Shown here piece after piece: positions 52,102-60,978 of a stretch of DNA of 64,000 bases. The DNA comes from Luoshenia tenuis. GTDB taxonomy: Bacteria > Bacillota > Clostridia > Christensenellales > GCA-900066905. The stretch spans positions 310,001 to 374,000 of the forward strand of contig NZ_JACRSO010000002.1 of the NCBI RefSeq assembly GCF_014384745.1, written 5' to 3'. Position 1 is the first letter of the stretch, and every line of letters starts with the position of its first letter. The notes under the pieces were generated by a model. The model saw only the letters and a program-made list of their open reading frames with translations, was not told the origin of the DNA and ran no database searches. A program made the position numbers and the translations under genes.

Positions 52102-52132
52102 AAAGGGCTGCGCTATTGGCGCAGCCCTTTTG
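52102..52132. terminator. Terminator between GNAT and MATE genes
   Basis: AAAGGGCTGCGC pairs with GCGCAGCCCTTT across five bases, followed by TGTTTTG, between convergent genes. Confidence 0.8.
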
Positions 52133-52150
52133 TTTTGCTTTTGCGGTTTA

Positions 52151-53548
52151 TCAAGCCTTTACCGCTGCCCTGCCGTCTACCAGGGGTTCGCCTAAAGGCT
52201 TGATCTCCTTTTGGTAGATGTGCCGCAGGAAAATGGAGCACAGAATAGCCGAGGAAACCTCCGCGATGGGGAAAGCCCACCAGATCGCATCCAGCCCGCC
52301 CCACAGGGAGAGCAGGTAAGCCACCGGCAGCAACACCACCAGCTGGCGGATCAGCGATACCGTCAAGCTGAGCATGCCGTGCCCCAGCGCCTGACAGACC
52401 GAGGAGGTGATGATGCAAAAGCCCGCCACGGCAAAATGGATACTGATGATGCGCAGCGCCGGAACGCCGATCTGCAACATGGTTTCCGATGCGTTAAAGA
52501 TGCCCAGCAGCTGTGCCGGGAAGATCCAGAACGCCGCCAGTCCCAGCAGCATGATACATACCGCGTACAAAATGCTCAGCTGCATCGTTTTGACCATGCG
52601 GTCTTTTTTGCGCGCGCCGAAGTTATAGGCGATGATGGGCACCATACCGTTGTTCAGCCCAAAAATCGGCATAAAGATAAAGCTTTGCAGCTTAAAATAC
52701 ACGCCCAGTACCGCCGTAGCCGTAGAGGAAAAGGCGATCAATATCTTATTTAGGCCAAAGGTCATTACAGAACCGATGGAGGCCATGATGATGGAGGGCA
52801 CGCCCACGCTGTAGATGTGCTTGATGATGCCCGCGTCGGGACGGAAGGCGCGCACCTTTAAACGGATCTCGTGGTTTTTCTTGTGGTTCAGATAGACCGC
52901 AATGCAGGCCGCGACGATCTGCCCGATCACCGTAGCAGCCGCCGCGCCGGCTACCTCCATCCGCGGGAAGCCGAATAGCCCAAAGATCATGATCGGGTCC
53001 AGAATGATATTGACGATCGCCCCTACGCCTTGGGTGATCATGGTATAAAAGGTTTTGCCCGTGGACTGAAGCAGCCGCTCGAAGGTGATCTGAAAAAAGA
53101 TACCGAACGAGCAAACCGTACAGATGATCAGATAGTCCGTTCCATAATCCACGATCTCGCCGATATCGGTCTGCATTTGGAAAAACAGCCTCGAAAATAT
53201 GCCGCCCAGCAGCGCAAAGACGATAAAGCTGACGGCCGCCAGGAACACGCCGTTTTCCGCTACTTTGTTGGCGGTATCAAACCGTTTTTCTCCTAGGTTC
53301 TTGGACAGCCGGGCGTTGATACCTACGCCCGTGCCCGTAGCCACGGCGATCATTAGGTTCTGCGCCGGAAAGGCCAGCGAAACGGCCGTCAACGCGTTCT
53401 CGCTCAGCTGCGCGACAAACATGCTGTCCACAATATTGTAAAGCGCTTGCACCAGCATGGAGATGACCATAGGCAGGGACATGGTGACCAGCAGCTTGTT
53501 GACCGGCATGACCCCCATCTTGTTTTCCTGAATTTGTGTTTCGCTCAA
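52151..53548 (-). CDS. MATE-family efflux transporter
   Basis: A 465-residue polytopic transporter with 12 helices in two related halves. The N-terminal half begins LLVTMSLPMVISMLVQALYN with IVDSMFVAQL, followed by TGTGVGINARLSKNLGEKR; the second half repeats the pattern with VGVPSIIMASIGSVMTFGLN and NNGMVPIIAYNFGARKKDRM. MATE proteins export cationic drugs using sodium or proton gradients. Its ATG overlaps the stop of the upstream cytidylate-kinase-like gene by four bases, so translation is coupled. It is divergent from a MarR repressor. Confidence 0.93.
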   Translation of the reverse strand: MSETQIQENKMGVMPVNKLLVTMSLPMVISMLVQALYNIVDSMFVAQLSENALTAVSLAFPAQNLMIAVATGTGVGINARLSKNLGEKRFDTANKVAENGVFLAAVSFIVFALLGGIFSRLFFQMQTDIGEIVDYGTDYLIICTVCSFGIFFQITFERLLQSTGKTFYTMITQGVGAIVNIILDPIMIFGLFGFPRMEVAGAAAATVIGQIVAACIAVYLNHKKNHEIRLKVRAFRPDAGIIKHIYSVGVPSIIMASIGSVMTFGLNKILIAFSSTATAVLGVYFKLQSFIFMPIFGLNNGMVPIIAYNFGARKKDRMVKTMQLSILYAVCIMLLGLAAFWIFPAQLLGIFNASETMLQIGVPALRIISIHFAVAGFCIITSSVCQALGHGMLSLTVSLIRQLVVLLPVAYLLSLWGGLDAIWWAFPIAEVSSAILCSIFLRHIYQKEIKPLGEPLVDGRAAVKA

Positions 53549-54135
53549 TTTCTATCACCCCTAAATTTTACCAGTTGACAGATCAGCTGCGCAGCCTGCT
53601 CGATCCCAACGGAGCTGTCCAGCGCCATATCGTAGTTTTTCAGCTGCCCCCAGCGGGCATTGGTAAAGTAATTGTAATACGCCGCGCGCTGCTTGTCCCG
53701 CCGCAGCACGTCGCTTTTCACATCCGCCGCCTCAACATGGTAGACTTCGCGCGCCCGGCGGACGCGCTGCTCCAGCGGTGCATGGATAAACACGCTGACC
53801 CGCCCCGGATATTCCCGCAGGATATCATCGGCACAGCGCCCCACGATCACACAGGGGCCTTGCTGGGCAGCGGCGCGGATCACCTCAGCCTGGGCCAAAA
53901 AAACCTGATCGCTCAGCGGCAGGTTTTCCGGCGAAAAGGATAGATTATAGATAAAGTGCGATTTTTTCTGTTCCGCCTCGCTGATATAGTCCTCGCTCAG
54001 GCCGGTCTTTCGGGCCGCTTCCACGATGACCTCCCGGTCATAAAAGGGGATCTGCAAAAGCTCCGAGAGCCGCTTGCCGATCAACCGCCCGCCAGAGCCG
54101 AACTCCCTGGCCAGGGTAATGACCTGATTGTGCAT
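53545..54135 (-). CDS. Cytidylate kinase-like family protein
   Basis: A 196-residue P-loop protein of the AAA_26/cytidylate-kinase-like group. The N-terminus reads VITLAREFGSGGRLIGKRLS, in which the P-loop is the unusual GSGGRLIGKR, and later blocks are FYDREVIVEAARKTG, CVIVGRCADDILR and FIHAPLEQRVRRARE. These proteins are common in Clostridia beside transporters or regulators, and their phosphorylated substrate is unknown. GGAGGG lies five bases before the ATG at 54135. It is the first gene of a two-gene operon with the MATE transporter. Confidence 0.88.
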   Translation of the reverse strand: MHNQVITLAREFGSGGRLIGKRLSELLQIPFYDREVIVEAARKTGLSEDYISEAEQKKSHFIYNLSFSPENLPLSDQVFLAQAEVIRAAAQQGPCVIVGRCADDILREYPGRVSVFIHAPLEQRVRRAREVYHVEAADVKSDVLRRDKQRAAYYNYFTNARWGQLKNYDMALDSSVGIEQAAQLICQLVKFRGDRN

Positions 54136-54148
54136 ATTCACCCTCCCT

Positions 54149-54160
54149 ATTAGTTTTAAT
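54149..54160. promoter_or_regulatory. Operator-like dyad on the MATE-operon side
   Basis: ATTA and TAAT flank four bases inside GTTGCAATTAAAACTAATAG (minus strand). The same 21-base block, 18 of 21 identical, occurs in the opposite orientation at 54262-54282 before the MarR gene. Confidence 0.55.
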
Positions 54161-54194
54161 TGCAACCGTTATTCTTAAATGATTTGCCAGCTAA

Positions 54195-54223
54195 ATTATA
54201 GAATAATCTAAAAACAAAGTCAA
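54195..54223 (-). promoter_or_regulatory. Promoter of the kinase-like/MATE operon
   Basis: TTGACT-17-TATAAT on the minus strand, 60 bases before the ATG. Confidence 0.78.
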
Positions 54224-54229
54224 TAAAGC

Positions 54230-54258
54230 TTGACAAAATGCCACATTCATACCATAAT
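54230..54258 (+). promoter_or_regulatory. Promoter of the MarR gene
   Basis: TTGACA-17-CATAAT, 37 bases before the ATG. It is back-to-back with the minus-strand promoter, six bases away. Confidence 0.78.
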
Positions 54259-54266
54259 ATCGTTGC

Positions 54267-54279
54267 AATAGAAACTATT
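54267..54279. promoter_or_regulatory. Operator-like dyad on the MarR-gene side
   Basis: AATAG-AAA-CTATT, a perfect inverted repeat between the start site and AGGAGG, within the block shared with 54149-54170. It is a likely MarR binding site that would block both transcripts. Confidence 0.6.
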
Positions 54280-54294
54280 AGGAGGCCCCCCATT

Positions 54295-54732
54295 ATGGAG
54301 CATGCGGACATTATTAAAATGATCTCCGTAGTCTACCGCAAAACCCAGATGTACCTGAACCTGCAAACGCAGGATGTGGGCATCACAAGCGGACAGATCC
54401 CCTTTATTATGATCACTTGCGAGCGCGGAGCGATGCAGCAGCACCAATTCTGCGATATTCTGGATATCGATAAAAGCACGGTGGCCAAGATGCTGGGAAA
54501 GCTGGAGCTCCAGGGCTACGTGACCCGGACCCCTAACCCCAGGGATAGCCGCTCGATCGACGTGCGCCCCACCGAAAAGGCGCATGCCATTTATCCCATG
54601 CTCCGGCAGATTGGCGAGGATTGGGCTACGACCCTGACGCAGGATATGACGAAGATCGAGCGGGCGATCTTTTTTGAGATGCTGCAAAAGACAGGTGGGC
54701 GCGCCATGGACTACTTTGACAACATCCGTTAA
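54295..54732 (+). CDS. MarR-family transcriptional regulator
   Basis: A 145-residue winged-helix regulator. The DNA-binding part reads MQQHQFCDILDIDKSTVAKM then LGKLELQGYVTRTPNPRDSR, with the wing DSRSIDVRPTEKAHAI, all standard for MarR. N- and C-terminal helices form the dimer. AGGAGG lies before the ATG at 54295. Divergent from a kinase-like/MATE operon with shared repeats, it is very likely the repressor of that operon and of itself, released by a drug or metabolite. Confidence 0.92.
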   Translation: MEHADIIKMISVVYRKTQMYLNLQTQDVGITSGQIPFIMITCERGAMQQHQFCDILDIDKSTVAKMLGKLELQGYVTRTPNPRDSRSIDVRPTEKAHAIYPMLRQIGEDWATTLTQDMTKIERAIFFEMLQKTGGRAMDYFDNIR

Positions 54733-54743
54733 CGTTTAAAAGC

Positions 54744-54780
54744 AAAAGGACCCCGGGCAATGCCTGCGGGGTCCTTTTTT
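54744..54780. terminator. Terminator between the MarR gene and sbcC
   Basis: AAAGGACCCCG pairs with CGGGGTCCTTT and ends in six Ts; the other side carries an A-run, so it serves both convergent genes. Confidence 0.88.
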
Positions 54781-54818
54781 ATATATGCGTTTTACGCAGC
54801 CGTATCCGCTTGCCAAAA

Positions 54819-57800
54819 CTAAGCTCGGATATGGATCGCGCTGCCCTGCGGGCCCTTTTCCACGTAGACCCCGGCCTCGATATTCTCGCGCAGCAGCGCC
54901 ACGTGGGAGATAATGCCCACCAGACGCCGGGAGCCCCGCACGGAGGCCAGCACCGCCAGCGCATCCTCGATGGATTGCGGATCCAGCGAGCCGAAGCCTT
55001 CATCGATAAACATGGCCTCCATCCGCATCCCGCCCGACTGGGCCTGTACCACTGCCGCAAGCCCTAAGGATAGCGAAAGCGCCACCAGAAACTTTTCCCC
55101 GCCCGACAGACTGACTGCCGGCCGCCGCTCGCCCGAATAATGGTCGTACACCTCCAGATCCAGCCCGATCTTGCGGGCCCTGCCGCTGCCCTCCATGGTA
55201 CGGTAGAGCTGATACCGGCCGCCATGTACGTTTTTAAGCATCTCATTGGCCTGCTGGGTCACCGCGGAAAGCATGATGCCCAACACATAGCGACGCAGGC
55301 TGATCCCCTTATCGCCGCGCAGCAGGGTGGCAAAAGCCGCCATTTTTTCCTGCTCAATGCGCTCTGTTTCCAGTTGTGCCAGCGTTTGCTCCGTTTCCCT
55401 ATGCACGCGCTGGAGGCGCTGGCGCTGCTGCTGGGTCACCATCCGTTGGGTTTGCAGGCGGTTTTTCTCCGCACGGATGGCCTCAAGTTCTACGCGCAGC
55501 GCCTCCACATCCTGCTGCGTGCGCCCTTGCAGCTCTGCCTGCGCGGCCGACAGGTTGCGCTCGGCCGCCTCCTTGCGCGCCTTAAAGGCGGATACCGTCT
55601 GATCCAGCGCCTCAATTTGCTCGGGCGAGCGGCGGGCGGCAAAAAACGCCGCTTCATCCTGGAAGCCGGCCTGCGCCCAAGCTTCGCGCAGCTCTGCCTC
55701 GCTCCGCTCCAAGCTCTGGGTGGCTGCCAGGCCCTCCTGGCTGGCCTGGGCCGCCTGGGCTTGGGCAGCGGAGAGGGCGAACTGCGCCTTCTCCCAAGCC
55801 TGGCTCCAGTCTGCTCTAACTTGTTCGGCTCGTTCCAGTGCATGGCGCTGCTTCAATATTTCATTTTGCAAAGCGTCAAGACTCTTAATCCCCTCTGCAC
55901 CTTGGGCCAGCAGCGCGTCGCGCCGGGCGGCCGCCTTTTCCAGCGCCTGCCGGGCTTGTCTCTCCCCCTCCTGGCTGGCAGCTCTTTTTTGCTCCAAATC
56001 GGCTTTATTCTGCATCAAGCCGCGCAGTTCAGCCAATATTCCTTCCAGCTGCTCCTGCTGGGTGCGCGCCTTTTCAAGGGCCGCCTGCGCCGCCTCCAGC
56101 TGCCCACTTTCATAACCGCCCAGCTGTTCCAGCTGCGCGCGCAGCTGGGATACCTGCCGCGTCTTTGCCGTCTGCCCGGCCTCTAATGCCGCCAGCAAGC
56201 CTGCCTGTTTTTCCAGATTCTGGCGCACCGTTTGCAGGCTTTGGGCCAGCGCGTCAAGCTCCTTGGCCTCTACGCGCTCGTGCTCGGCCTGGGCGGGGCT
56301 AGGATGGTGCAGGCTGCCACATACCGGGCAGGGCTGGCCCTCCTGCAGCAGTTCCCCCAGCCTTGCGGCCGCATTGTTAATAAAACTGCGGCTGCGGGCA
56401 AGGTAAAGGGTCTCCATATCCTCCAGCTTCCGTTGCAGGGCATTTCGCCGATCCCAAGTCTGGGCCTTCTTTTCCTGGTCCCGGGCTATCTCCTTTTCCA
56501 CATCCGTCAAGGCAGCAAAAAGCTGCCAGGCCTGCTGGGCCCGCAGATGGCGCTGCTGCAGTGCGGGCAGGCGGGCGGCCGCCTCTTCCAGATCGCCCCT
56601 TACAGCCTGCAGCTTTTCCACCTGGGCCTGCAGCCGCTCCAGCTCGCCAAGCAACACTTGCGCCTGCTCTTGCTGCGCCAAGTGCGTCTTATCGGCGCTG
56701 AAAAACGCTTCCTGCGCTGCAGCCAGCTGCTCATAGACCGGCCGCAGCCCTTCCAACTGCAGGCAGGTCCGCTTGGCCGCCTGCAGGGCGGGCGCCTCCC
56801 GCTCCAGCGCCGCGCCCTGTTCCTCCAACGCCCGCACGCGCTTTTGCGCCTCGCTTTGCTGAGCCGCCGTGCGGATGCGCGCCTCTTCCCGCTGTGCACA
56901 CTCCCGCCTGGCGCGCTGCACCGCTTCAAAGGCGGGGGTAGCCTGTTGGGCGCGTCTGGCCGCCTGCAGAGCGCGAAAGTTTTCCCGCATCCCCTCCAGC
57001 TGCGTTTGAACCTGCTCGTTTTCCCTTTCCAGCTGCTCTACCTGCCTGCGCAGCCGCTGGGTCTCCTGCGCGGCCTCGTACGCCGGCAGCGCCGCCTTTT
57101 CCGCCCGTTCGGAGCGCTCTATCGCCTCATCCAGCTGCGCCAGCTCTAACGCAGCCTGCTGCATTTTCTCTGCCAGTTCCTCCTGGGTGGCACACTCAAG
57201 GCTGCCCAGCGCCGCCTCAACCCGCATCCGCCTTTGTGTCAACTGCTCCCGCAGCGCGGCGGCGCGCTCGTACAGGCTTTGCGCCAGGTCCTGATAATGC
57301 TGCGCATGGAAGAGCGTGACCAGGATATTCTCCTTCTCTTCTGATTTGGCGACCAGCAGCCGCTCAAACTGGCCTTGCGGCAGCAGAATGACTTGGCAAA
57401 ATTGCTCATAGCTCATGCCGATCAGCTCCTGCGCCTTGGCCTCAACATCCCTTTGGCGGGGGTTTTCAAACAGCGGCACATCCTCGCCCCGCCCATCCCG
57501 GTAAAAGGCGTTGCACTCGGGCAGGTATTCTACCGTACCGTTGCGCTTTTTGCGCGGGCGCAGACGCCGGTAAAAGCGGTAGGTCCCGCTGCGGACCTGA
57601 AAGGTAAAAGACACCTGCGTTTGCTGTGCGGCCTCGGCCAGCTGGCAGCGCATGGCCGCAAAATCCCCCCGTCCGCCGCCGCTGCTCCTGCCGTAAAGGG
57701 CATAGGTCATCGCATCTAACAGCGCCGTTTTGCCGGCGCCGGTCACCCCGTGGATCAAAAACAGTCCCGCTTTGGCAAAGCGCGAAAAATCGATGGTTTG

Positions 57801-57851
57801 TTTTGCGACAAAGGGGCCAAAGGCTTCTATACTAAGTTCCCGTGGGATCAC
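54819..57851 (-). CDS. sbcC: Exonuclease subunit SbcC (Rad50-like ATPase)
   Basis: A 1010-residue SMC-type ATPase. Walker A is HGVTGAGKT (residues 34-42); long coiled coils run from about 180 to 880 and are rich in Ala, Gln, Glu and Arg. The zinc hook CPVCGS is near residue 506, the ABC signature LSGGEK is at about 915, Walker B MFIDEGFGSLD at about 944, and the D-loop follows. With SbcD it degrades hairpins and protein-blocked ends. The GTG start overlaps the sbcD stop by four bases (GTGA), coupling translation. The ends are conserved; the coil composition is simply GC-driven. Confidence 0.95.
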   Translation of the reverse strand: MIPRELSIEAFGPFVAKQTIDFSRFAKAGLFLIHGVTGAGKTALLDAMTYALYGRSSGGGRGDFAAMRCQLAEAAQQTQVSFTFQVRSGTYRFYRRLRPRKKRNGTVEYLPECNAFYRDGRGEDVPLFENPRQRDVEAKAQELIGMSYEQFCQVILLPQGQFERLLVAKSEEKENILVTLFHAQHYQDLAQSLYERAAALREQLTQRRMRVEAALGSLECATQEELAEKMQQAALELAQLDEAIERSERAEKAALPAYEAAQETQRLRRQVEQLERENEQVQTQLEGMRENFRALQAARRAQQATPAFEAVQRARRECAQREEARIRTAAQQSEAQKRVRALEEQGAALEREAPALQAAKRTCLQLEGLRPVYEQLAAAQEAFFSADKTHLAQQEQAQVLLGELERLQAQVEKLQAVRGDLEEAAARLPALQQRHLRAQQAWQLFAALTDVEKEIARDQEKKAQTWDRRNALQRKLEDMETLYLARSRSFINNAAARLGELLQEGQPCPVCGSLHHPSPAQAEHERVEAKELDALAQSLQTVRQNLEKQAGLLAALEAGQTAKTRQVSQLRAQLEQLGGYESGQLEAAQAALEKARTQQEQLEGILAELRGLMQNKADLEQKRAASQEGERQARQALEKAAARRDALLAQGAEGIKSLDALQNEILKQRHALERAEQVRADWSQAWEKAQFALSAAQAQAAQASQEGLAATQSLERSEAELREAWAQAGFQDEAAFFAARRSPEQIEALDQTVSAFKARKEAAERNLSAAQAELQGRTQQDVEALRVELEAIRAEKNRLQTQRMVTQQQRQRLQRVHRETEQTLAQLETERIEQEKMAAFATLLRGDKGISLRRYVLGIMLSAVTQQANEMLKNVHGGRYQLYRTMEGSGRARKIGLDLEVYDHYSGERRPAVSLSGGEKFLVALSLSLGLAAVVQAQSGGMRMEAMFIDEGFGSLDPQSIEDALAVLASVRGSRRLVGIISHVALLRENIEAGVYVEKGPQGSAIHIRA

Positions 57852-58975
57852 GAAACGCCGCCTCCTTCCTGCCGCTCCAGACGCGCCAGCGCCTCTGCAA
57901 ACCAGCGCAGCTCTTGCTCATCCGGCTGGCTTTGCAGAATATCCCGATAAAAGTGCAGCAGCACGTCGCTGTCCGAGAGCCGTTCCAGCTGCGTTACCTC
58001 CAGGCTGTCCTGCCCCTTTTCCATCTCCAGCGCCCTGCCCACCAGGTTGAGCAGGTTGGGGTAATACTCCCGCAGCCACTGCAGCTTTTCCAGGCTCGCA
58101 AAGCTGTCCGTCAGCTCTATACGCAGGTAATCCTGCGCCTGCGCGTCCTCCTTGGCCCCGGCCATGATCGCTTCAAACGCCCCGCGGATGACCCGCAGAT
58201 CGCGCTTGGGCACGATGGGGAGCTCCCGTACGGCCATATCCTGCGTATCGATCAGGGTCACGCTCTTGGTGTGACCGGCCTCCGCAAAAGAATACTTCAG
58301 AGGCGAGCCGCTGTAGCGCAGGTTCGGCCCCGCCCATTGCGCCCGGTGCAGATGCCCCAGAGCGACATAATCGAACCGCTGAAATACCGCGGCGCCCACC
58401 TGATTGGCCCCGCCCACGCTGGCCGCCCGGTCGCTCTCTGAAAGCGCCGCGCCGCCCACAAAGCAATGCGCCAGCAATATATGCCGGTAACCCGCCTCCA
58501 GTGGGATGCCCTCCACCACGCGGCGCATGGCCGCCCCATAATCCTCCAGCTTGTCCTCGGGATAGAGGTAGCGCGCCTCGTCGGTATTAAAGTAGGGCAG
58601 CATGTGGATCATCACATCTTGAAGGGGCACGCACTCCACCTCCCGGGTCAGCCGCCCGGCGATGTGCAGCCCGGCCCGGCCCAAAAGCGCGCCGCAAGAG
58701 GCCAGGCGCGCCGCGCCATCGTGGTTCCCGGCAATGAGCAGGACCGGCAGGCCCCGCTCCAGGCAAAGGGCCTCCATCGCCCGGCTGTATTGCGCTATGG
58801 CCTGGGCGGAGGATACGGCGTGGTCGAACACGTCCCCGGCGATCAGCACCGCCTCTACCCCCTCCCGGTCGACGATCGTCAGGAGCTGGTCGATAAAATC
58901 CTGCTGTTCTTCCGCCAGCGGCGCCTGGTGCAGGCTCAGCCCCAGGTGCCAGTCGGATGTATGTAATAACTTCAT
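57848..58975 (-). CDS. sbcD: Exonuclease subunit SbcD (Mre11-like nuclease)
   Basis: A 375-residue metallophosphoesterase nuclease. Metal-binding motifs are HTSDWHLG (residues 5-12), VLIAGDVFDH, LLIAGNHDG and HILLAHCFVGG, then VALGHLHRAQW near residue 220. The C-terminal part binds the SbcC coils. The ATG at 58975 has GGAGGG five bases upstream; the in-frame TTG twelve bases further up is too close to it. It is the upstream gene of sbcDC. Confidence 0.95.
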   Translation of the reverse strand: MKLLHTSDWHLGLSLHQAPLAEEQQDFIDQLLTIVDREGVEAVLIAGDVFDHAVSSAQAIAQYSRAMEALCLERGLPVLLIAGNHDGAARLASCGALLGRAGLHIAGRLTREVECVPLQDVMIHMLPYFNTDEARYLYPEDKLEDYGAAMRRVVEGIPLEAGYRHILLAHCFVGGAALSESDRAASVGGANQVGAAVFQRFDYVALGHLHRAQWAGPNLRYSGSPLKYSFAEAGHTKSVTLIDTQDMAVRELPIVPKRDLRVIRGAFEAIMAGAKEDAQAQDYLRIELTDSFASLEKLQWLREYYPNLLNLVGRALEMEKGQDSLEVTQLERLSDSDVLLHFYRDILQSQPDEQELRWFAEALARLERQEGGGVS

Positions 58976-59110
58976 CTTTCCCTCCAAATTCTATATTTCC
59001 AGTATACCTTTTCCCCGGCGCGGCGTAAAGCTGCGGGGCTGCCGCTATACTTTCGCTCTCTTTCTTGCTATACTGGTATCACTAATATCTAGAATGGGAG
59101 AGGTTAAAAA

Positions 59111-59968
59111 GTGAGACACATACGCAAGGCAGCGGCGCTTTTGCTGGTATTGGCGCTGGCAATAGGGTTTGGCGGCTGCGCACAGAACATGACCCCCGCG
59201 CAGAAGATCGTGCAGGCCCAGATAAATCTGAGCAAGGTCAAAAGCATGACGGCTACCATGGATATGAAGATGGACTTTTCCATCGTTCAGCAGCAAATCG
59301 CCATGGCCATCCAATACGATATGACGGTTTTTAGCGACCCTACCCGTGTGAAGGCCGATATGATGATGGATGGCGGCACGCTTTTGGGCCAGCAGGAAGC
59401 TACCCTGTATATGGAGCAGCAAGACGGCAAGGCGATCACCTACACCCTTCTGGCGGACAAATGGACCCGAACCGAAGAGGCCATCGGCGCGGAAGGCTCC
59501 AAGGCGGATACGTTTGACCTGCAATCCGCCTTCAAGCTCTACAGCCAATGCGCCGAGAGTTTTAAAGAGACCGGCGAAGAGCAGATCGGCGGCCGCGCGG
59601 CCATCCGCCTTGAAGGCGCGCTGACCGGGGAGGCTTTGGAGGAGGCTGTAACCGCCTCCGGCGTTCTAAATTCTATTTCAGAGGGAGGGAATATCGGCAA
59701 GGAAGACGTCGCAACGCTGTATCAGGCGATCAGCGATCTGCCCATCACCATCTGGCTGGACAAGGAAAAGCTGCTGCCCGTACGCTATGAGATGGATATG
59801 ACGGACATCATGACCGGCATTATGGAAAACGCCATGAGCGGCTCTCCCGAGATGGCCGCCTATATGGATTTTAAGGCCAATACCTGCAGCGTTGTGGTAG
59901 AACTTGGCGATTTTGACAGCGCGCCCGACTTTGACATCCCTGCAGAGGCGAAGGAAACGCAGGTTTAA
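59111..59968 (+). CDS. Lipoprotein, DUF6612/LppX-like
   Basis: A 285-residue secreted lipoprotein. The signal peptide is RHIRKAAALLLVLALAIGFG with the lipobox FGGC, so Cys23 would be lipidated. The mature part resembles a LolA/LppX-like half-barrel: repeated beta strands such as VKSMTATMDMKMDFSI, YDMTVFSDPTRVKADMMM, and near the end LPVRYEMDMTDIM. The GTG start at 59111 has GAGAGG seven bases upstream. Related clostridial proteins are of unknown function; lipid or hydrophobic ligand binding is conjecture. It is monocistronic, with a strong terminator. Confidence 0.82.
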   Translation: MRHIRKAAALLLVLALAIGFGGCAQNMTPAQKIVQAQINLSKVKSMTATMDMKMDFSIVQQQIAMAIQYDMTVFSDPTRVKADMMMDGGTLLGQQEATLYMEQQDGKAITYTLLADKWTRTEEAIGAEGSKADTFDLQSAFKLYSQCAESFKETGEEQIGGRAAIRLEGALTGEALEEAVTASGVLNSISEGGNIGKEDVATLYQAISDLPITIWLDKEKLLPVRYEMDMTDIMTGIMENAMSGSPEMAAYMDFKANTCSVVVELGDFDSAPDFDIPAEAKETQV

Positions 59969-59981
59969 CGGCTTGCATGCC

Positions 59982-60018
59982 AAAGCCCTGCCGGCATTTA
60001 CCGGCAGGGCTTTTTCTT
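59982..60018. terminator. Terminator between the lipoprotein gene and cysK
   Basis: AAAGCCCTGCCGG pairs with CCGGCAGGGCTTT across six bases and ends in TTTTT, convergent with cysK. Confidence 0.9.
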
Positions 60019-60031
60019 TTTGCAGCCTCGT

Positions 60032-60964
60032 TCAGCGCTCGAACAGGCCCCCGCTTAAGTACCGCTCGCCGCTGTCGGGCAGCAGCACGACGATCCGCTT
60101 CCCCCTGTACGCCGGGCGTCTGGCTAACAGGGTCGCCCCCCACAGCGCCGCGCCAGAGGAGATGCCCGCCAGCACCCCTTCTGTCTGCGCCAGCAGGCGG
60201 CAGGCCTCTACGGCCTCCTCATCCCGGATGCCCAGCACCTCGTCGTATACCTGGCGGTCCAGCGTCTGGGGGATAAAGTTCGCGCCAATGCCCTGCAGCC
60301 CGTGCGGGCCGGCCTTTCCGCCCTCCAGCAGCGGCGAGGCGGCCGGTTCCACACCCACGACGGCGATCTCTTTGTTTTGCGCCTTCAGATATTCGCCCAC
60401 GCCTGAGAGCGTGCCGCCCGTGCCCACGCCGGCGACGAAGGCACTCAGCGCCCCCTCGGTATCCCGCCAGATCTCGGGCCCGGTGGTGGCGCGGTGTGCC
60501 GCGGGATTGGCCGGGTTTTCAAACTGGCCGGGGATAAAGCTGCCCGGCGTGCGCGCCGCGAGCTCGCCCGCTTTTTCAACGGCGCCCTGCATGCCCAGCG
60601 CCCCATCGGTCAGCACCAGCTCTGCGCCGTAGGCCTTTAGCAGGCTGCGCCGCTCCGCGCTCATGGTATCCGGCATCGTCAAGATCAGCTTATAGCCCTT
60701 CACGGTAGCGGCCAAAGCAAGGCCGATGCCGGTATTGCCGCTGGTGGGCTCGATCAGCGTCGCGCCGGGCTTGATCTTTCCCTGCTTTTCCGCCGCTTCG
60801 ATCATGGCGAGCGCCACACGGTCTTTCGCGCTGCCGGCAGGGTTAAAGGCCTCCAGCTTGGCCACCAGTTCCGCCTCCAGCCCGCAGGCCCTGCCATACC
60901 GCTCCAGCCGCATCAGCGGCGTATTGCCGACCAACGCCAGCAAATCCTGCGCGATCTTTGCCAT
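60032..60964 (-). CDS. cysK: Cysteine synthase A (O-acetylserine sulfhydrylase)
   Basis: A 310-residue PLP enzyme making cysteine from O-acetylserine and sulfide. The PLP lysine is in FNPAGSAKDRVAL (residue about 44), the substrate loop is PTSGNTGIGLALAA, and GVGTGGTLSGVGEYL binds the cofactor phosphate. The C-terminus has VLLPDSGERYLSGGLF. AAGGAG precedes the ATG at 60964 by about ten bases. It lies 14 bases after the U32 gene stop and may be co-transcribed with it. Family members with other nucleophiles (for example CysM) cannot be excluded. Confidence 0.94.
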   Translation of the reverse strand: MAKIAQDLLALVGNTPLMRLERYGRACGLEAELVAKLEAFNPAGSAKDRVALAMIEAAEKQGKIKPGATLIEPTSGNTGIGLALAATVKGYKLILTMPDTMSAERRSLLKAYGAELVLTDGALGMQGAVEKAGELAARTPGSFIPGQFENPANPAAHRATTGPEIWRDTEGALSAFVAGVGTGGTLSGVGEYLKAQNKEIAVVGVEPAASPLLEGGKAGPHGLQGIGANFIPQTLDRQVYDEVLGIRDEEAVEACRLLAQTEGVLAGISSGAALWGATLLARRPAYRGKRIVVLLPDSGERYLSGGLFER

Positions 60965-60978
60965 CTTTTTCACGCTCC

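Noticed and set aside
55140..57149. Long plus-strand frames (348 and 305 codons) inside sbcC
   Set aside because: Leucine/glutamine/arginine-rich translations of the reverse strand of a coiled-coil gene; sbcC is complete and clearly real.
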